DNA from: Dromiciops gliroides
Lineage: Eukaryota > Chordata > Mammalia > Microbiotheria > Microbiotheriidae
DNA: 64,000 nt
Assembly (NCBI RefSeq): GCF_019393635.1
Contig: NC_057866.1
Span: 5,730,223 to 5,794,222 of the forward strand
Direction of reading: 5' to 3'
Part shown: positions 1 through 12,205 of the stretch, piece by piece
Layout: each line of letters starts with the position of its first letter
Position numbering within the stretch: the stretch's first letter is position 1
Notes under the pieces: model-generated
Seen by the model: the letters and a program-made list of their open reading frames with translations, nothing else
Databases searched by the model: none
Told to the model about the DNA's origin: nothing
Translations under genes and position numbers: made by a program

Positions 1-129
1 CATCTCCGAAATGGGGAGAGTGATCCCTGTACTACCTCCGAAATGAGGCTAACGTGAGGCTTAGGTAAGACAAAGAATGGAAAAGCACTTTGTAATTCAT
101 TAATGAATCAATCAAACATTTGTTATTAT

Positions 130-310
130 ACTACTACCACAAGTAGCTAACCTTTATACAGTGCTTTGAGGTTTATAAAGTGCTTTATATTTATTATCTC
201 GTTTAATCCTCACCACAACTTTATGAGGGAGGTACTATTATTATGCAGATTTTACAGATGAAGAAACTGAGGCTGAGAAAATGACTTGCCTAATAGCACA
301 CATTGTCTCC
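130..310 (-). repeat. MIR-type SINE
   Basis: Antisense MIR signature: TTTATAAAGTGCTTTATA, then ATTATCTCGTTTAATCCTCA and TTTTACAGATGAAGAAACTG. Confidence 0.75.
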
Positions 311-489
311 TCTATGTCACACATGGCATGAAGCCTTGGGGATACTGAGATCAAAATGAACCCAGCCGTACTCTAAAGGAACTTATTCCCTATCGAGGGA
401 GAGACAGCACAGACATATTTATCCTAGAGGTAACTTGTTTATAGTATACAGTTGTTTGAATGTTGTCTCCCTCATTAAAATAGGAGCTC

Positions 490-590
490 CTTGAGGGCCT
501 TGCTTTGTATCTTCAGGACTTAGCACAGTGCCTGGCACATAGCAGATGCTTAATAAATGTTTATTGATTACTTATACACTGAATAATTAG
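490..590 (+). repeat. L2 3' end
   Basis: The L2 terminal sequence GAGCTCCTTGAGGGC... to GCACAGTGCCTGGCACATAG and TTAATAAATGTTTATTGA. Confidence 0.8.
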
Positions 591-737
591 AAGGGGGGGG
601 CACTAGCAGCTCATACATGCTCATGTCTGCCTCATCCTTAAAAAGCCCTCACTTGATGTGATGATGTCACCCTATATCTCTCCTCGATTTTCTGTCTACC
701 ATCACTGTCTCTACTTCATCACCTCCCATTCCATTTT

Positions 738-881
738 TGGGGGGAGCGGGGCAATGAAGGTTAAGTGACTTGCCCAGGGTCACACAGCTAGTAAGTGTCA
801 AGTGTCTGAGTCTGGATTTGAACTCAGGTCTTCCTGAATCCAGGGCCAGTGCTTTATCCACTGCGCCACCTAGCTGCCCCG
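738..881 (-). repeat. tRNA-derived marsupial SINE
   Basis: Reverse complement of the standard copy, with head GGGGCAGCTAGGTGGCGCAG. A 14-bp target duplication (TCCCATTCCATTTT) sits at 724-737 and 882-895. The tail is a short T run containing G. Confidence 0.93.
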
Positions 882-1624
882 TCCCATTCCATTTTAAACC
901 CTTGCGATCTGGTATCTGACCTCATCATTCTGCTGAAACTGCCCTCTCCAAAGTTACTAGCGATCTCTTCGTGGTCCAATTGGATGGCCTTTGCTCAGTT
1001 GTCACCCTCCCTAATGCTCTACTATGGGCCCTCTCCTCTCCTCTCCTCTCTCTGTACGGGGATTCTCACTTTTTTCCTATAACAGATCCTTTTGGCACTC
1101 TGGTGAAGCCTGACCCCTTCTCAAAACAATGCTTTTAAGTGCATAAAATCAAATACCTAGTGCCACAAAGGAAAGCAATTATGTTGAAATACAGCTATCG
1201 ATATTTTTACGTTCACAGACCCCAAGTTAAGAACCCCTGCTCTATATTATCTCACTTGGTGATCTCATCAACTCTCATGGATTCAATTATCATCTCTATG
1301 GGAATGATTCTCAGATCTATATATCTAGCCCTAAACTCTCTCTCCTTGGCTCTCCTGGGGGGGGTAAATTTTAAAATTTATTTTAAACTTACATACAGAA
1401 TGAAAAAAGAAACTTCGCCATGCACACAGCTGAACACAAGAGGATTCAATACAAAACAATACATTCCCATTTCAAGAAAACCTATATGATCAATACTACA
1501 CATTGTTTTCAAAGCTGCCCAGATTCTCTTAGCTTCCTTGTTGGTTTTCTTTTGTTCTCTCCTGGGCACTTTTTACTTTATTTTTCCCTCTCCCCAAAGA
1601 AGGCTACAATTAAGAATGAAGATA

Positions 1625-1770
1625 GGGGCAGCTAGGTGGTGCAGTGGATAAAGCGCCAGCCCTGGATTTAGGAGGACCGGAGTTCAAATCTGGTCTCAGA
1701 CACTTGATACTTACTAGCTATGTGACCCTGGGCAAGTCACTTGACCCCAATTGCCTCACCAAAGAAAAAA
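1625..1770 (+). repeat. tRNA-derived marsupial SINE
   Basis: Complete head-to-tail copy. Its A-rich tail runs straight into a GATA/ATAC microsatellite. No clear target duplication. Confidence 0.93.
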
Positions 1771-1915
1771 TATAAAGAGATAGATAGATGATAGATATAG
1801 ATAATAATTAGATAGATGGTTTATAGATATAGATGATAGACATATATGCATACATAGATATCTATAAACATATACACATATACACATATACATTCATATA
1901 CTTATACATAAGACT
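1771..1915 (+). repeat. GATA/ATAC microsatellite
   Basis: Irregular GATA and TATACACA units grown from the tail of the adjacent SINE. Confidence 0.9.
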
Positions 1916-2594
1916 GTACTGTGCTTATTCCCACCTGTTATTTGTTTCTCTGAAGGTGGATAGCATCTTCCTTCATAAGTCCAAGGCTTTCCATGCTTTT
2001 CTAGATAAATCAGCTCATCATTTCCTACACCACAGCAATCTTCCAACACAATCACATCCTATCTGATTGTCTATGAGAGTTTTTCCCCTCGATTTTCTGA
2101 ATTCTTTCTATTCTTGGCCACCATGGTTTTATTTATACAAGAAAATTTTAATTTAAAATAATCAAAGTTATCCATTTTACTCTTCAACAATGTCCTTACC
2201 TTATGACATAGTTTAAGGTCTGACACTGCTGAATCTACCACCTCTACATCTTTTCTTTTCTCTGAGCTCTATTTCCACATAATTTACCTTTAGGACACCT
2301 CAAACTGAATATTCCAAGGGCCTCTCTACATATCTAAAACAAAACTCCTTTCTCTTTCCCACCCACTTCAGACCTTTCTCTCTTCCAGACTTGCCTGTTT
2401 CTGTCAAAGATACCACCATCCTCCCAGTCATCCTGACTCACACATTGGTGCCATCCTTAGCTCTCCACTTACTCTTATCCCACATATCCAGTCTGATGTC
2501 AGCTCTTGTCATTTCATCCTTCCCAACGTTTACCATAGACATCCCTTTTTCTCTACTGACATAGACATCACCCTCATCACGTCATGCCCTAGAA

Positions 2595-2797
2595 GAGTGA
2601 TTCTCAAACTTCTTGGTCTCAGAACCCTCTAAACTCTGACACATTAGAGAGAGCCCGCCAAAGAGCTGGGGTTTGTGTGGTGCATCTATGGATATTGACC
2701 ACATTTGAAATGAAAACATCCTAATATTATTATGAAAATAGTTTTGACCTTGTGGATCTCCTGGAAGGGTCTTGGGACCACACTTTGAGAAGTGTTG
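2595..2797 (+). mobile_element. Short hAT-Charlie-like DNA transposon
   Basis: Ends match the Charlie-type inverted terminal repeat: AGTGATTCTCAAACTT at the left and CACTTTGAGAAGTGTTG at the right, with GGTCTCAGAACCC just inside. CCTAGA abuts both ends, consistent with a degraded 8-bp duplication. At 203 bp it is non-autonomous. Confidence 0.7.
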
Positions 2798-2980
2798 CCT
2801 AGACTCTGAAATGGCCTTCTCGACCCATATTCCCACCTCATGTCTCTGTCTACTTCCTCCACTCAGCTGTCCAAGTGATTTCCTAAAGCAAGCCTCTGTC
2901 CATATCATATTCCCAGTCAATAGCCTCCCATGGTTCCCTATTGCCTCCAAGACCAAGTATAAAATCCTTAAAATGGTTTT

Positions 2981-3124
2981 GTTTTTTTTAATGGGGCAAT
3001 GGGGTTAAGTGACTTGCCCAGGGTCACACAGCTAGTAAGTGTTAAGTGTCTGAGAATGGATTTGAACTCAGGAACTCCTGAATCCAGGGCCGGTGCTCTA
3101 TCCACTGCGCCACCTAGCCGCCCC
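2981..3124 (-). repeat. tRNA-derived marsupial SINE
   Basis: T-tailed reverse copy inside the L2. An imperfect duplication TAAAATGGTTTT / CTAAAATTGGTTTT flanks it. Confidence 0.93.
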
Positions 3125-3489
3125 CTAAAATTGGTTTTTAAAGCCCTGCATGACCTGCCCACTCCAACCTTTCCAGTTTCCTTCCAGTTGCTTACTGAAC
3201 TCTCCTTTGTTCCTTCACCCTAGATCTTGCATCATCTTTACTCCCAGTGTGAACTTAGCTAAGTTACCTAACTTCTTTATGACTCAGCATCCTCATCTTT
3301 AAGGATATTGGATTCAGTATCTTCTAAGGCTCCTCCAACTCTAAATACATGATCTTTTCATTGTTGAGTCTAGAAAAAATGTGCTTTACCTCCTTCCCTT
3401 CCAATGTGCCTTTGTTCAGGTCCTTATCACTTCTCATCTGGTCCACCGCCAAAGCTTTCTGATTGGTGTCCACATCAACCTAATATTAA

Positions 3490-3965
3490 GACAGGTGAGG
3501 TCTGAACATAGCTCCTCTGATTCCCATTAGGGAGCCATGGGAGTAGACCTGATTACCCAAGGAGAGAGAACAGAGAAAAAAGAGAAGAGCTCCCTGGACA
3601 GGACTTTGGAGGGTACCTATGAGTATTGGGTGGGAAATGGATGATTTCAATGGAAAAGAGGAAGGGGACATGAGACAACTTGGAGAGTCAGGAGGGAGCA
3701 AGCTGTGGAAGGAAATATGTACAGGATAAGGAGATAGCCAGTAGTGTCTAGAGCTCCCGATCAGTCAAGGAAGGTCAGCTCTGAGAAGAGATCATTGGAT
3801 TTAGCACTTGACTACCTTGGAGACAATACTTTCAGTCAAGTGGTGGGTTCTTCTGGAAACCAAATTGTAGAAATGAGTGGTTGGTAGGATAATGGGGGCA
3901 AAGAGTCAAAATGATTCTCGGAGTTCTGCAGTGAAAGGGAGAAGGAACGTGAAACACTAGCTTGA
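3490..3965. repeat. Old interspersed repeat, family not assigned
   Basis: Text such as GATTCCCATTAGGGAGCCAT and GGACTTTGGAGGGTACCTAT resembles the internal part of a widespread mammalian repeat also seen near 7.7-8.6 kb and 23.2-24.8 kb. I cannot name it. Confidence 0.3.
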
Positions 3966-4169
3966 GGGGATGGTAAAGTCAATTGAAGTTTTTTTATGTT
4001 GTTGTCATTATTGTTTTTAAATCAGGGAATCCTAAGCTTTTTTGTAAGCAGCAGGGAGGACCCAGTGGACGAGGAAAGATTAGAGATGAGAGAGGAAGAA
4101 GGAAGGATCTCTAGCACAATAAGTAAAAAAGGAAGAGGATTGTGTTCAGTTTTAAATAATGAATTCAGA

Positions 4170-4330
4170 GCTGGACGGCCATCTCGTTTAATCCCATCAT
4201 TTTACAGATGAGGAAACTGAGGCCCAAGTAGATAAAGAGACTCGTCCAAGGTGACAAGGTTAGTGTCAGAGGTGGTACTTGAACCCAGGAACTCTGTTTT
4301 CAGAGCCAGCATGCTTTCTGTTGTGTCACA
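4170..4330 (-). repeat. MIR-type SINE
   Basis: Antisense copy: TTTTACAGATGAGGAAACTG, AAGGTGACAAGGTTAGTGTC, ACTTGAACCCAGGAACTC. Confidence 0.8.
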
Positions 4331-4369
4331 CTTTCTCATTTCATTTTAGTGAGGACATTGAACATCCAG

Positions 4370-4730
4370 GGATGGCGACCAATATGGTGAAGGGTCTTGA
4401 GTTTGTGGCACATGAGAATCCATGGAAGGAACTGAGCATGCTGAGCCTGGAGCAGAGAAGACTCGAAGAAGATGTGGTGAGCACTAGCCTTCAAGTATCT
4501 GAAGGGCTTTCATGTGGAAGATGGATTAGCCTCAGTCTGCTTGGTGCCAGAGGGCAGAACTAGAAGCAATTAGCAGAGATGACCCAAGAGGCAGATTCAG
4601 GCTTAATGAAAGGAACCCCCCCCCCCCCCGTGATAGTGAAAGTTATCCAAATGTGGGCTGCCTTGAAAGGGAGTGGGTTCCCTCTCATTGAAGGCCTTCC
4701 AAAGACTGCAGCAGCCTGAGGCCATTCTCT
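4370..4730 (+). repeat. CR1/L3 3' end
   Basis: Sense copy: GGAACTGAGCATGCTGAGCC, GAGCAGAGAAGACTCGAAGA, TCAAGTATCTGAAGGGCTTT and later GGCTGCCTTGAAAGGGAGTG. A run of 13 C lies at about 4617-4629. Confidence 0.7.
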
Positions 4731-4897
4731 CAACTCCCACTCACCTACAGGTTAGGTCCCCAGAGGGTGGTTGCTATTCTTACTTAGTCTCAGGGATTTA
4801 GGAGTAACCCCGAGGGGCTGGGGTTTCTAACACTGTCACTCCTGAGCCCCCACTGATGTGCTGCCCATTAACTTCAGTCAGCTAGACTACAGTTAGC

Positions 4898-5035
4898 TTT
4901 TTTTTTTTCAGAGCAGTAAGGGTTAAGTGACTTGCCCAGGGTCACACAGCTAGTAAGTGTCAAGTGCCTGAGGCCAGATTTGAACTTCCTGAATCCAGGG
5001 CTAGTTCTTTATCCACTGCACCACCGAGCTGCCCC
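4898..5035 (-). repeat. tRNA-derived marsupial SINE
   Basis: Reverse copy with a 10-T tail and a small internal deletion in the tRNA-derived part (GATTTGAACTTCCTGAATCC). Target duplication weak. Confidence 0.92.
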
Positions 5036-6150
5036 CTCCAATTATCTTTTAGAAAGGTTCTTTACTAATGGAGTATAGCAATAGTTGTTGGTATAAAGCA
5101 TGGCTACCAACTATGGGTCCACTATTCCCTTGCAAAGCAAAGTGCTTGGGAGAGTGGGCTCCTACTCTGAGGACCATCGTAGGGAGATACACATGTAGAG
5201 AACACACACACACTCCTAGCTCTGGTGGGCCTTATCCTGCCTTTGTGGAGTTCTCATGTCATTCTCCTTAAGTATAAGAGTTTGATGGGTGGGCCACCAA
5301 ACCGGACTCCAAGAGTCAGTGCCCACAGCTGTTGAGCCCACAACTGGCACTTCTCCCCACTCTCTGTAGCTGCTGCCATCCACAGACATCTCTCTTTAAC
5401 TGGTGCAGCTGCCCCCTCTCTGATGGCTACTGCTACTGCTTCTGGTCTCCATTGGGATCTCTATAGGACCTCCGGTGTCCTGAACTCCCAGGGTCACTGC
5501 CCTGACATGTCTCCCTTGAAAAAATGATTTGCCTAAATGTGAACAAACATTAGAGTCAGTGGTGGCCAGGTGCTCACGGTCACCATGAGTCCAATCCTTA
5601 GAGAAAACAAAATTGGATGAGCTATACCACTGATTCTTGTCACTGAGACTCCTTCCAGATCAAAGATGTGATGATTCTTACCACATAAAAGTCTTACAAT
5701 TACTTGCAGATTCCCTCCCTACTCCTCAGTTGTTATCAAGAGAAAATCTTTACAGGACCTTTCCTGTGATATGGGTAGGTGCAAGTGTCATTTAAGGTGC
5801 GTAGAGAGGGGTTGGCTTTTCAGCTCAGCTCAGGGAGGCTAGATGGAGCAGAACTGGGAAACATTCCCAGAATTGATAAGGAAGGCAACTGCAGGAAGGA
5901 CTGAAACGGTCAATAAGTATTCATCTCCCGAGGGTGTGCAGATCAAGGTTCGCTTGAGTGCCCCTGAACAGTAATCCAGGACCTGTCTATGGGAGGGTCA
6001 AAAGGAAGGCCACTGGAGCTCAACACTGGGAAAGATGGGGTCTGCTGATCTTACTACTGATCGAGGGAAGAGATGACCCCGAGCAAGCTGTGGGTGGGGC
6101 TTCAGCCCCTCTCTGTCATTCAGAAAGGTAGTGAGGAGGAAGAATTAATC
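5036..6150. other. Intergenic, nothing recognised
   Basis: No gene, RNA or clear repeat seen. Short open frames only. Confidence 0.5.
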
Positions 6151-6690
6151 ACTCCACTGATTAGCACCCATTAAGTGCCTACTATGTGCCAAGCACTTTG
6201 CTAAGGACTGAAGAGACAAAAACACAAAAGAGTTCTCACTCAAGAGAGGAAGAAGACATGAAAGGAGTGGCCAAAAAGCATGAAAGCAGCCAATCCTGTT
6301 CTGACACACAAGTCAGCACATAGTAGGCACTTCATAAATGATGAATAAGTGAATGGACTATGTGGTGTCATGGAAAGGGACCTGACACTGTGCCATCTTG
6401 GCCAAATCAGTTTACATTCTGGTCCTGTTCTCTCACCTGAACGTGAGGTCAAGAAGCTAGCTATCTAGTCCATGGAGTTTTAGATGGTTACAACTTAGAA
6501 GGACCTTAAAGCAAATGGCAACTCTGGAAGGGGCCTTAGAGGTCATATAGATCAACCTACTCATTTTACAAGTGGGGAAACTGAGACCCAGTGAGGTGAA
6601 GTGACTCATAGTAGTGAGTCCCACACTAAGCAAGTGGGTGAAGTGGAACTCATAGCCAAGTCTCTTGACTTTTCATTTAGAGCGCTTCAA
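6150..6690 (-). repeat. Old repeat fragment, then MIR-type SINE
   Basis: 6160-6245 has the phrase TAAGTGCCTACTATGTGCCA of an unassigned ancient repeat. 6505-6690 is an antisense MIR-type copy (CATTTTACAAGTGGGGAAAC). Confidence 0.55.
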
Positions 6691-7049
6691 CTCCCTCCCT
6701 CTACCAGACACAAGACAGAAGATATGCAATGATTTGGAACCTGAGGGGTGTTCAACTGTGGGGATGACTTGTAGCTCAGAGAAAAAAGAGCTTGGTCCTC
6801 AGAGGTCCTCAAAAACCTTGAGGATCATGGTTGGGTGACCACAAGCCTTTGTGAATTTAGCCATAAAACTTGACCCTCTTTTATCCCTCTGTCATTTCCC
6901 CAGTCTCCAGTAGGACATACCCCAGCCATCAGTGAGATTTTACTATGTCCTTCCCTAGCCCCCTCACTCAAAAGTGCACCACAACAGAGAGAGATTTTTG
7001 CTTTTTACTAAAGTGAATTAAACTTTGCTGAGTTTTGAGACTATGCACT

Positions 7050-7084
7050 TTCACACACATACACACACATACACACACACACAC
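7050..7084 (+). repeat. CA microsatellite
   Basis: About 35 bp of CA/CATA dinucleotides. Confidence 0.9.
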
Positions 7085-7679
7085 AGAAATATTGGGTGGA
7101 GGGGGGAAGGAAAAATGTCAAAGCCAGCTCACAAATCAATATATTGGAAACTTCCAAACTACCCAAGGAAAGAGGAGGCTCAGAGAGCGTTATTTTATTT
7201 AACTCCGACCCTTTCCCACAAATGAGATTCCAATCATGACTCAAAAACTTTCCAGCCCTTGCCTTTCAATCGGAGGGACCCAAACTGAGTTCAATCGTTC
7301 CTGTGGTGAGATCACATGCTTTGCCTCTCCCCTTCGTCTTAATTCATAGGAGGCGACCATCAATCGACAGCTCTTTGTATTGTGACAGGAGAAGAAGTCT
7401 GGAAAGAAACTAGCCCTCCTTAAAGGCAGCTATCTGTGTCAGCATCTCACACAGAGAAGGTTGCCGCCCTCTGTTGACATTCCTCCAAGACCCAATCAGG
7501 ATGGCACAAGGGCCCCTGGCCGCCAGATAGCCACGGTCACTGACTCTTGCTGGCCAGCTCCATTCTATCCACTAACACCCACGGTTCCCAGGGTAAGAAT
7601 AACAAATCAAAGGGAGTCTATGATCTCCTCTGGATAAGAAGACACACTGCAAACACTTTGAAGCATTCTGATATATTCA

Positions 7680-8560
7680 ACTCAAGTCAATCAATCAATC
7701 AACAAGGATTCGTTAAGCGTAAACCTTGTGGTGATGGGGCTACACATACAAAGAATCAACTAAGTTCTACTCCCAAGGAGCTGGCATTCTGATGGGGAAG
7801 ACAACAGACACACACACACACACACACAGCATGAGAATAAAGCAAATGAATGCAAATATATACAAAAATTATTCAATACAATTAAATTATCAGTGCTCAG
7901 GAGGGCACTGTCATTTGGAGAAATCAGGAAAGACTCCAGGGGAAGGCAGTGTTAGACCTTCATTATGAAGGATGAAGGGAACTCTATGAAGAGGAGGAGA
8001 GGGGTAGAAGGCATTCTGTGCTGTTTAGGGACAATTACTTTAGAAGCAGTGGATGGACTGGAATGGGGAAGAGATTTGAGGCAAGACCAATGAGGAGGTT
8101 GTTGCAATATTAATATGGCTATTTTGATCTATAACACAGATTTCTCTGAGAACTTCCAAGTGGAGATATTTTTATGGACCTTGCTTTAGTCAGCATCACA
8201 ATTGCTTTGATAAACTTCTAAAAATTAATGGAAGACATACTTATTCTATTTCAAGGACCTATGATTTCATTGTTGTGGATTTTCCTCCAGTTGATGAGGG
8301 CCTGAGCTAAGGTGGTAGCTACATGACCCAAGAAGGGGATCAGATACAAGACATGTTATATAGGCTGAAGTGGCAAGACATGGCAACCAATTGGGTGAGG
8401 GAGAGGGAGAAGTTGAGAATAATGACAGAGTAGTTAAAGTGGAAGGCTGGACAGATGATAGTATCTTTGACAGAAAGAATAAAATTAGGAAGAGGAGAGG
8501 GCTTGGGGAGAAGGATGAATTCCATTTTGGACGTGTTGAGTTTTCAAAGCCATTTACGTG
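7680..8560 (+). repeat. Long old interspersed repeat, family not assigned
   Basis: Begins TCAATCAATCAATCAACAAG, passes a CA run (7808-7828) and ends with text like TCCATTTTGGACGTGTTGAG. The order matches a common mammalian repeat I cannot name. Confidence 0.4.
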
Positions 8561-8799
8561 AAGCTTACAAAGCCAAGGGTGGGTGTGGGGGTTTAGATTT
8601 GTGGATATCAGAGCTGGAATGGGACCTGATTCACAGTTTATGAATAATGAAACTAGGTCCAGGAGAAATTCTCAATCACCTAGCCAATGTCAAAGGTCAC
8701 CCAAGAGCAGAGCCAAGACGAATTCAATCAATCAGCTGAACAAAATATCTGTTCTAGGTGCTTGAACCCAGTTTTCCTCACTCCCCATAAAGAACTCTG

Positions 8800-9480
8800 C
8801 TGTCTGTGCTGCATTGACTACATGGGAATTAAAAACAGCCTTCTAAATTTATCTATTTTTTGAAATTAAAGAGTAAGGAAGTATATATTTAAATGTGACT
8901 GATCTGTAGAGGTTTCAAGCATCTGAAAATAAAAAGAGTGCTCTTCCTTCTCTTTCCTTTCCTCTTGGTTGGATGCCACATTGCACGGGGGCAGGGAGGA
9001 ACATTTTCCCTCTGGCCTTTCCTAGCACCCGGTTTTAAGGACAAGCAGCAGTTGGTTGGCAGCTTCCCGCTATGGCTACCAAGGAATGCAAATTCCCAAG
9101 ATGCTTTGAAAATGACATATGCAATGGAAGGATGCAGGTGTCCATAGGTAATATAGCAGGGGGTCCTCACTACCCTTCTGTGTGTAAGGCTCCCAGGCTT
9201 CCCAGGTCCCCGCAATGTGACCTGGACTTCTGGATGCTTGAGGCAGGCATGTCACATGAAGAGCTTTTCTCAGAACACATCCATGAAGGGCATGTGTGTC
9301 AAGACTGCCATCCCCTCTGTTCAGATGAGGAAACTGAGGCTCATGGAGATAAAGTGGCTTATATAGCATTGCCTTGGCTTAGAGAGGATATGTGATCTGT
9401 TCTTAAGCACTTGAACAGCTGACAGGGAAGAGGGACTAGACCAGTTCTGCCTAGGACTTAGAGCAGTGTGTTTGGATGTT
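8800..9480. other. Intergenic, little recognised
   Basis: Only a short MIR-like piece at 9310-9375 (CAGATGAGGAAACTGAGGCT). Confidence 0.45.
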
Positions 9481-10017
9481 GCCAAGTAGACAGGGGCCCC
9501 GAGTCAGGATGAACTTCTCAACAATGAGAGCTATGCAGCCAGCCACAACAGAATGAGCAGTAAGGGGAGGGGGCTCCCTTCCTGAAGGTCTTCAAGATAT
9601 GACTGGTTAGCAATTTGTTTGATATGATCCAGAAGGGACTCTGTTCAGAAGTGGCTTGGACCTCCTGAACTCTTGGGATCTCATGCAGGGTGAGGAATGT
9701 GCCCTGGGCACTAGGGAGATTGGACAGGGCTGGATGAGCCCTCCATGACAGAGTAACTGAGCTGGTACCTGCCAAAGAAAAGTCATTGAGGATGGTCTCA
9801 AAGAGACCAGTGTCTCTCTACTATAGAACCCTCTATAAACCAGTCAGAGGGGGCTATGGTGGATGGGTGGGTGGCTGGGAGATCAGATTCGTTCTCATAC
9901 AGTGAGTCAGAAGTGTGCATTTCTGATGTCTCTCTAGTCCTTTAGAGATCACTCAAATGGGTGAGGAATGAGACAAAGGGACATCCGAGATTTCCAAAGC
10001 CAAACTTCTCACTTACA

Positions 10018-10108
10018 GCTAGTGTTTGCTTATCACTTTAAGGTTTGCAAAGGGCTTTAAAGATATTATCTCCTTTTATCCTTACAACTTTGGGAGGCAG
10101 GTGCCTTT
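10018..10108 (-). repeat. MIR-type SINE, first half
   Basis: Antisense MIR text up to GGAGGCAGGTGCCTTT. It resumes at 10984 after an L1 insertion. Confidence 0.75.
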
Positions 10109-10983
10109 TTTTTTTCAATCTTAATAGTATCTTTTTTCTAGTTACATTTAAAGCTAGCTTTCAACATTCATTTTTGTAAGATTTTGAGTTGCAAAGTTTT
10201 CTCCCTCCCTCCTTTCCCTTCCCCCTCCCCAAGATAGAAAGCAACCTCATTAGGTTATACATGTACAGTCACATTAAACATATTTCCACATTAGTCATGT
10301 TGTGAAAGAAGAACCAGAGCAAAAGGGAAAAACCTCAAGAAAAAAGAAATAATATTATGATTCAATCTGCATTCAGAATCCACAGTTCTTTTTCTGGATG
10401 TGGAGAACATTTTCTATCATGAGTCCTTTGGAATTGTCTTGAATCGTCGTATTGCTGAAAAGCGCTAACTCTTTCACAGTGGATCATCGCACAATGTTGC
10501 TGTTACTGTGTACAATGTTCTCCTGGTTCTGCTCACTTCACTCAGCATCAGTCCACTTAAGTCTTTCCAGGTTTTTCTGCAATCTACCTGCTCATCATTC
10601 CTTACAGCACAATAGTATTCCATTACATTCATATACCACAACTTGTTCAGCCATTCCCCAATTGATGAGCATCCCCTCAATTTCCAATTCTTTGCCACCA
10701 CAAAAGGAGCTGCTATAAATATTTTTGTACGTGGGTCCTTTTCCCTTTTTTAATGATCTCTTTGGGAAAAAGACCCCAAAGTGGTATTGCTTGATCAAAG
10801 GGTGTATATACAACCTCATAGCCCTTTGGGCATAATTCCAAATTGCTCTCCAGAATGGTTGAATCAGTTCACAGCTCCACCAACAATGCATTAGTGTTCC
10901 ACTTTTCCCACAGCTCCTTCAAACATTTATTATTTTCCCTTTTTTGTCTTTTTAGCCAATCTGATAGGTATGAGGTAGTAGGT
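10109..10983 (-). mobile_element. LINE-1 3' end, 5'-truncated
   Basis: About 875 bp of L1 3' UTR in reverse, starting from the T tail at 10109. It has the marsupial phrases also found at 44.3 kb: TGGAGAACATTTTCTATCAT, GTTCAGCCATTCCCCAATTG, TCTCCAGAATGGTTGAATCA. AGGTGCCTTT at 10099-10108 and 10984-10993 is the target duplication. Confidence 0.9.
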
Positions 10984-11120
10984 AGGTGCCTTTATTAATC
11001 CCCATTTTGCCGATGAGAAACTGAAGTCCAGCAAAGCAAAGTGACCTAGCCCAGGCCATACAGATAAGTTAATAGCAGAGCTGGGATTCAAAACCAGTTA
11101 CTGTGCCTATGCATTCAGTG
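10984..11120 (-). repeat. MIR-type SINE, second half
   Basis: Continues the element of 10018: TTAATCCCCATTTTGCCGAT, GATGAGAAACTGAAGTCCAG, GAGCTGGGATTCAAAACCAG. Confidence 0.75.
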
Positions 11121-12075
11121 CTCTTTTTGTCACCACAGATACTAGGAAACAGCCCTGTGTGAAGTCCAGTCCTAACTCTCCCCACTTTCCCCAAGCTTCC
11201 TTGGCTGTGGGCACACCCCAAACATCCAGGTCCATTTAAAAAGTCTCTCTGGCCTTGTGGAGCTGGGGGTGGGGGTGGGGTGGCAATGATCTGGTTTCCA
11301 TGAATCTTTTGCTCAGCCAAAGAAGGAAAGTTGGAGAGGTCATGATACACTCTTGTGTATTCTATCCCTTTGGCGGCAGGAGGCCCTGGGTTATTAAAAG
11401 TCTTCAGGTCTTGGAGGGCATCTTTCTAGCTACGTTGCTAGCACAATGACATATTCTGCAACTGAATATAGCGTGTGGCAAATAGCAGAGCAGTGACGGC
11501 ACAGTTCTGTCTGGATTCCCCGAGCAGGGATGGTTTTTCTCAGCTGTGACCCCATCCCCAACCTGTCTCACTTCATTTCCAAGAGGTCACGGAGCTGGGT
11601 GGCCTGGGCCAAGCAAAGTTCTGGGCTTGCCTCAGAGTTCTAGTAGAAATGGTGCCTCTCTCTGATCCATCTTGCCCCATACAGGATCCATGAATGGCTC
11701 CCTTGCTCCTTCACAAGGGACATCTCCAAGGGAGGACCCCCTCTCCATGCATGACTCCCTCACGAGGGAGAGCCCTTGATGGAATTCCTCTTACTTCTGG
11801 CTCAGCACATCCCATTACGTCAAGTGTCTCTCAGATAAGGGACCTTTTCTGCCAGACTGGGAACTTGGGGGTGTATTTTAATGTTGCTTCACGATCTCTT
11901 CATTAACAGCTTTTCAGAACCCATATATGCCCTAAAAAGTGTATCAGAGAACACCAGGGAGGATATAAATAAAGACAGGGACTTGTCTCTAAAGCCATTA
12001 CAAGGCAACCCCTGACCTCACAGGCAACCAACCAGGAGTTGCCCATCAAGAAGTCCCATCAAGAAGTGAGGAGCC
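11120..12075. other. Intergenic, nothing recognised
   Basis: No repeat or coding signal identified. Confidence 0.4.
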
Positions 12076-12077
12076 TG

Positions 12078-12205
12078 AGCTAGCTAGGTGATGCAGTGGA
12101 TAGAGAACCAGCCCTGAAGTCAGGAGGACCTGAGTTCAAATGTGGCCTCAGATACTTACTCGCTGTGTGACCCCTGGCAAGTCACTTAACCCCAATTGCC
12201 TCAGA
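12078..12205 (+). repeat. tRNA-derived marsupial SINE
   Basis: Somewhat diverged copy (GATGCAGTGGATAGAGAACC). Its tail has become a GAAA-type microsatellite. Confidence 0.9.

Larger units (their letters stand above)
1365..2220 (-). repeat. Possible old L1 3' end, split by SINE
   Basis: Reads like a diverged antisense L1 3' region: a phrase similar to 'ggtggatagcat...tcataagtcc' at 1957 recalls the 'gtggagaacat...tcatgagtcc' of the clearer L1 copies. Family and limits are uncertain. Confidence 0.35.
2225..3250 (+). repeat. L2 3' part carrying two later insertions
   Basis: Sense L2 text (CAAACTGAATATTCCAAGGG, CAGTCATCCTGACTCACACA, later AATAGCCTCCCATGGTTCCC and AAAGCCCTGCATGACCTGCC). It is interrupted by a short hAT element at 2595-2797 and a SINE at 2981-3124. 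Confidence 0.75.
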
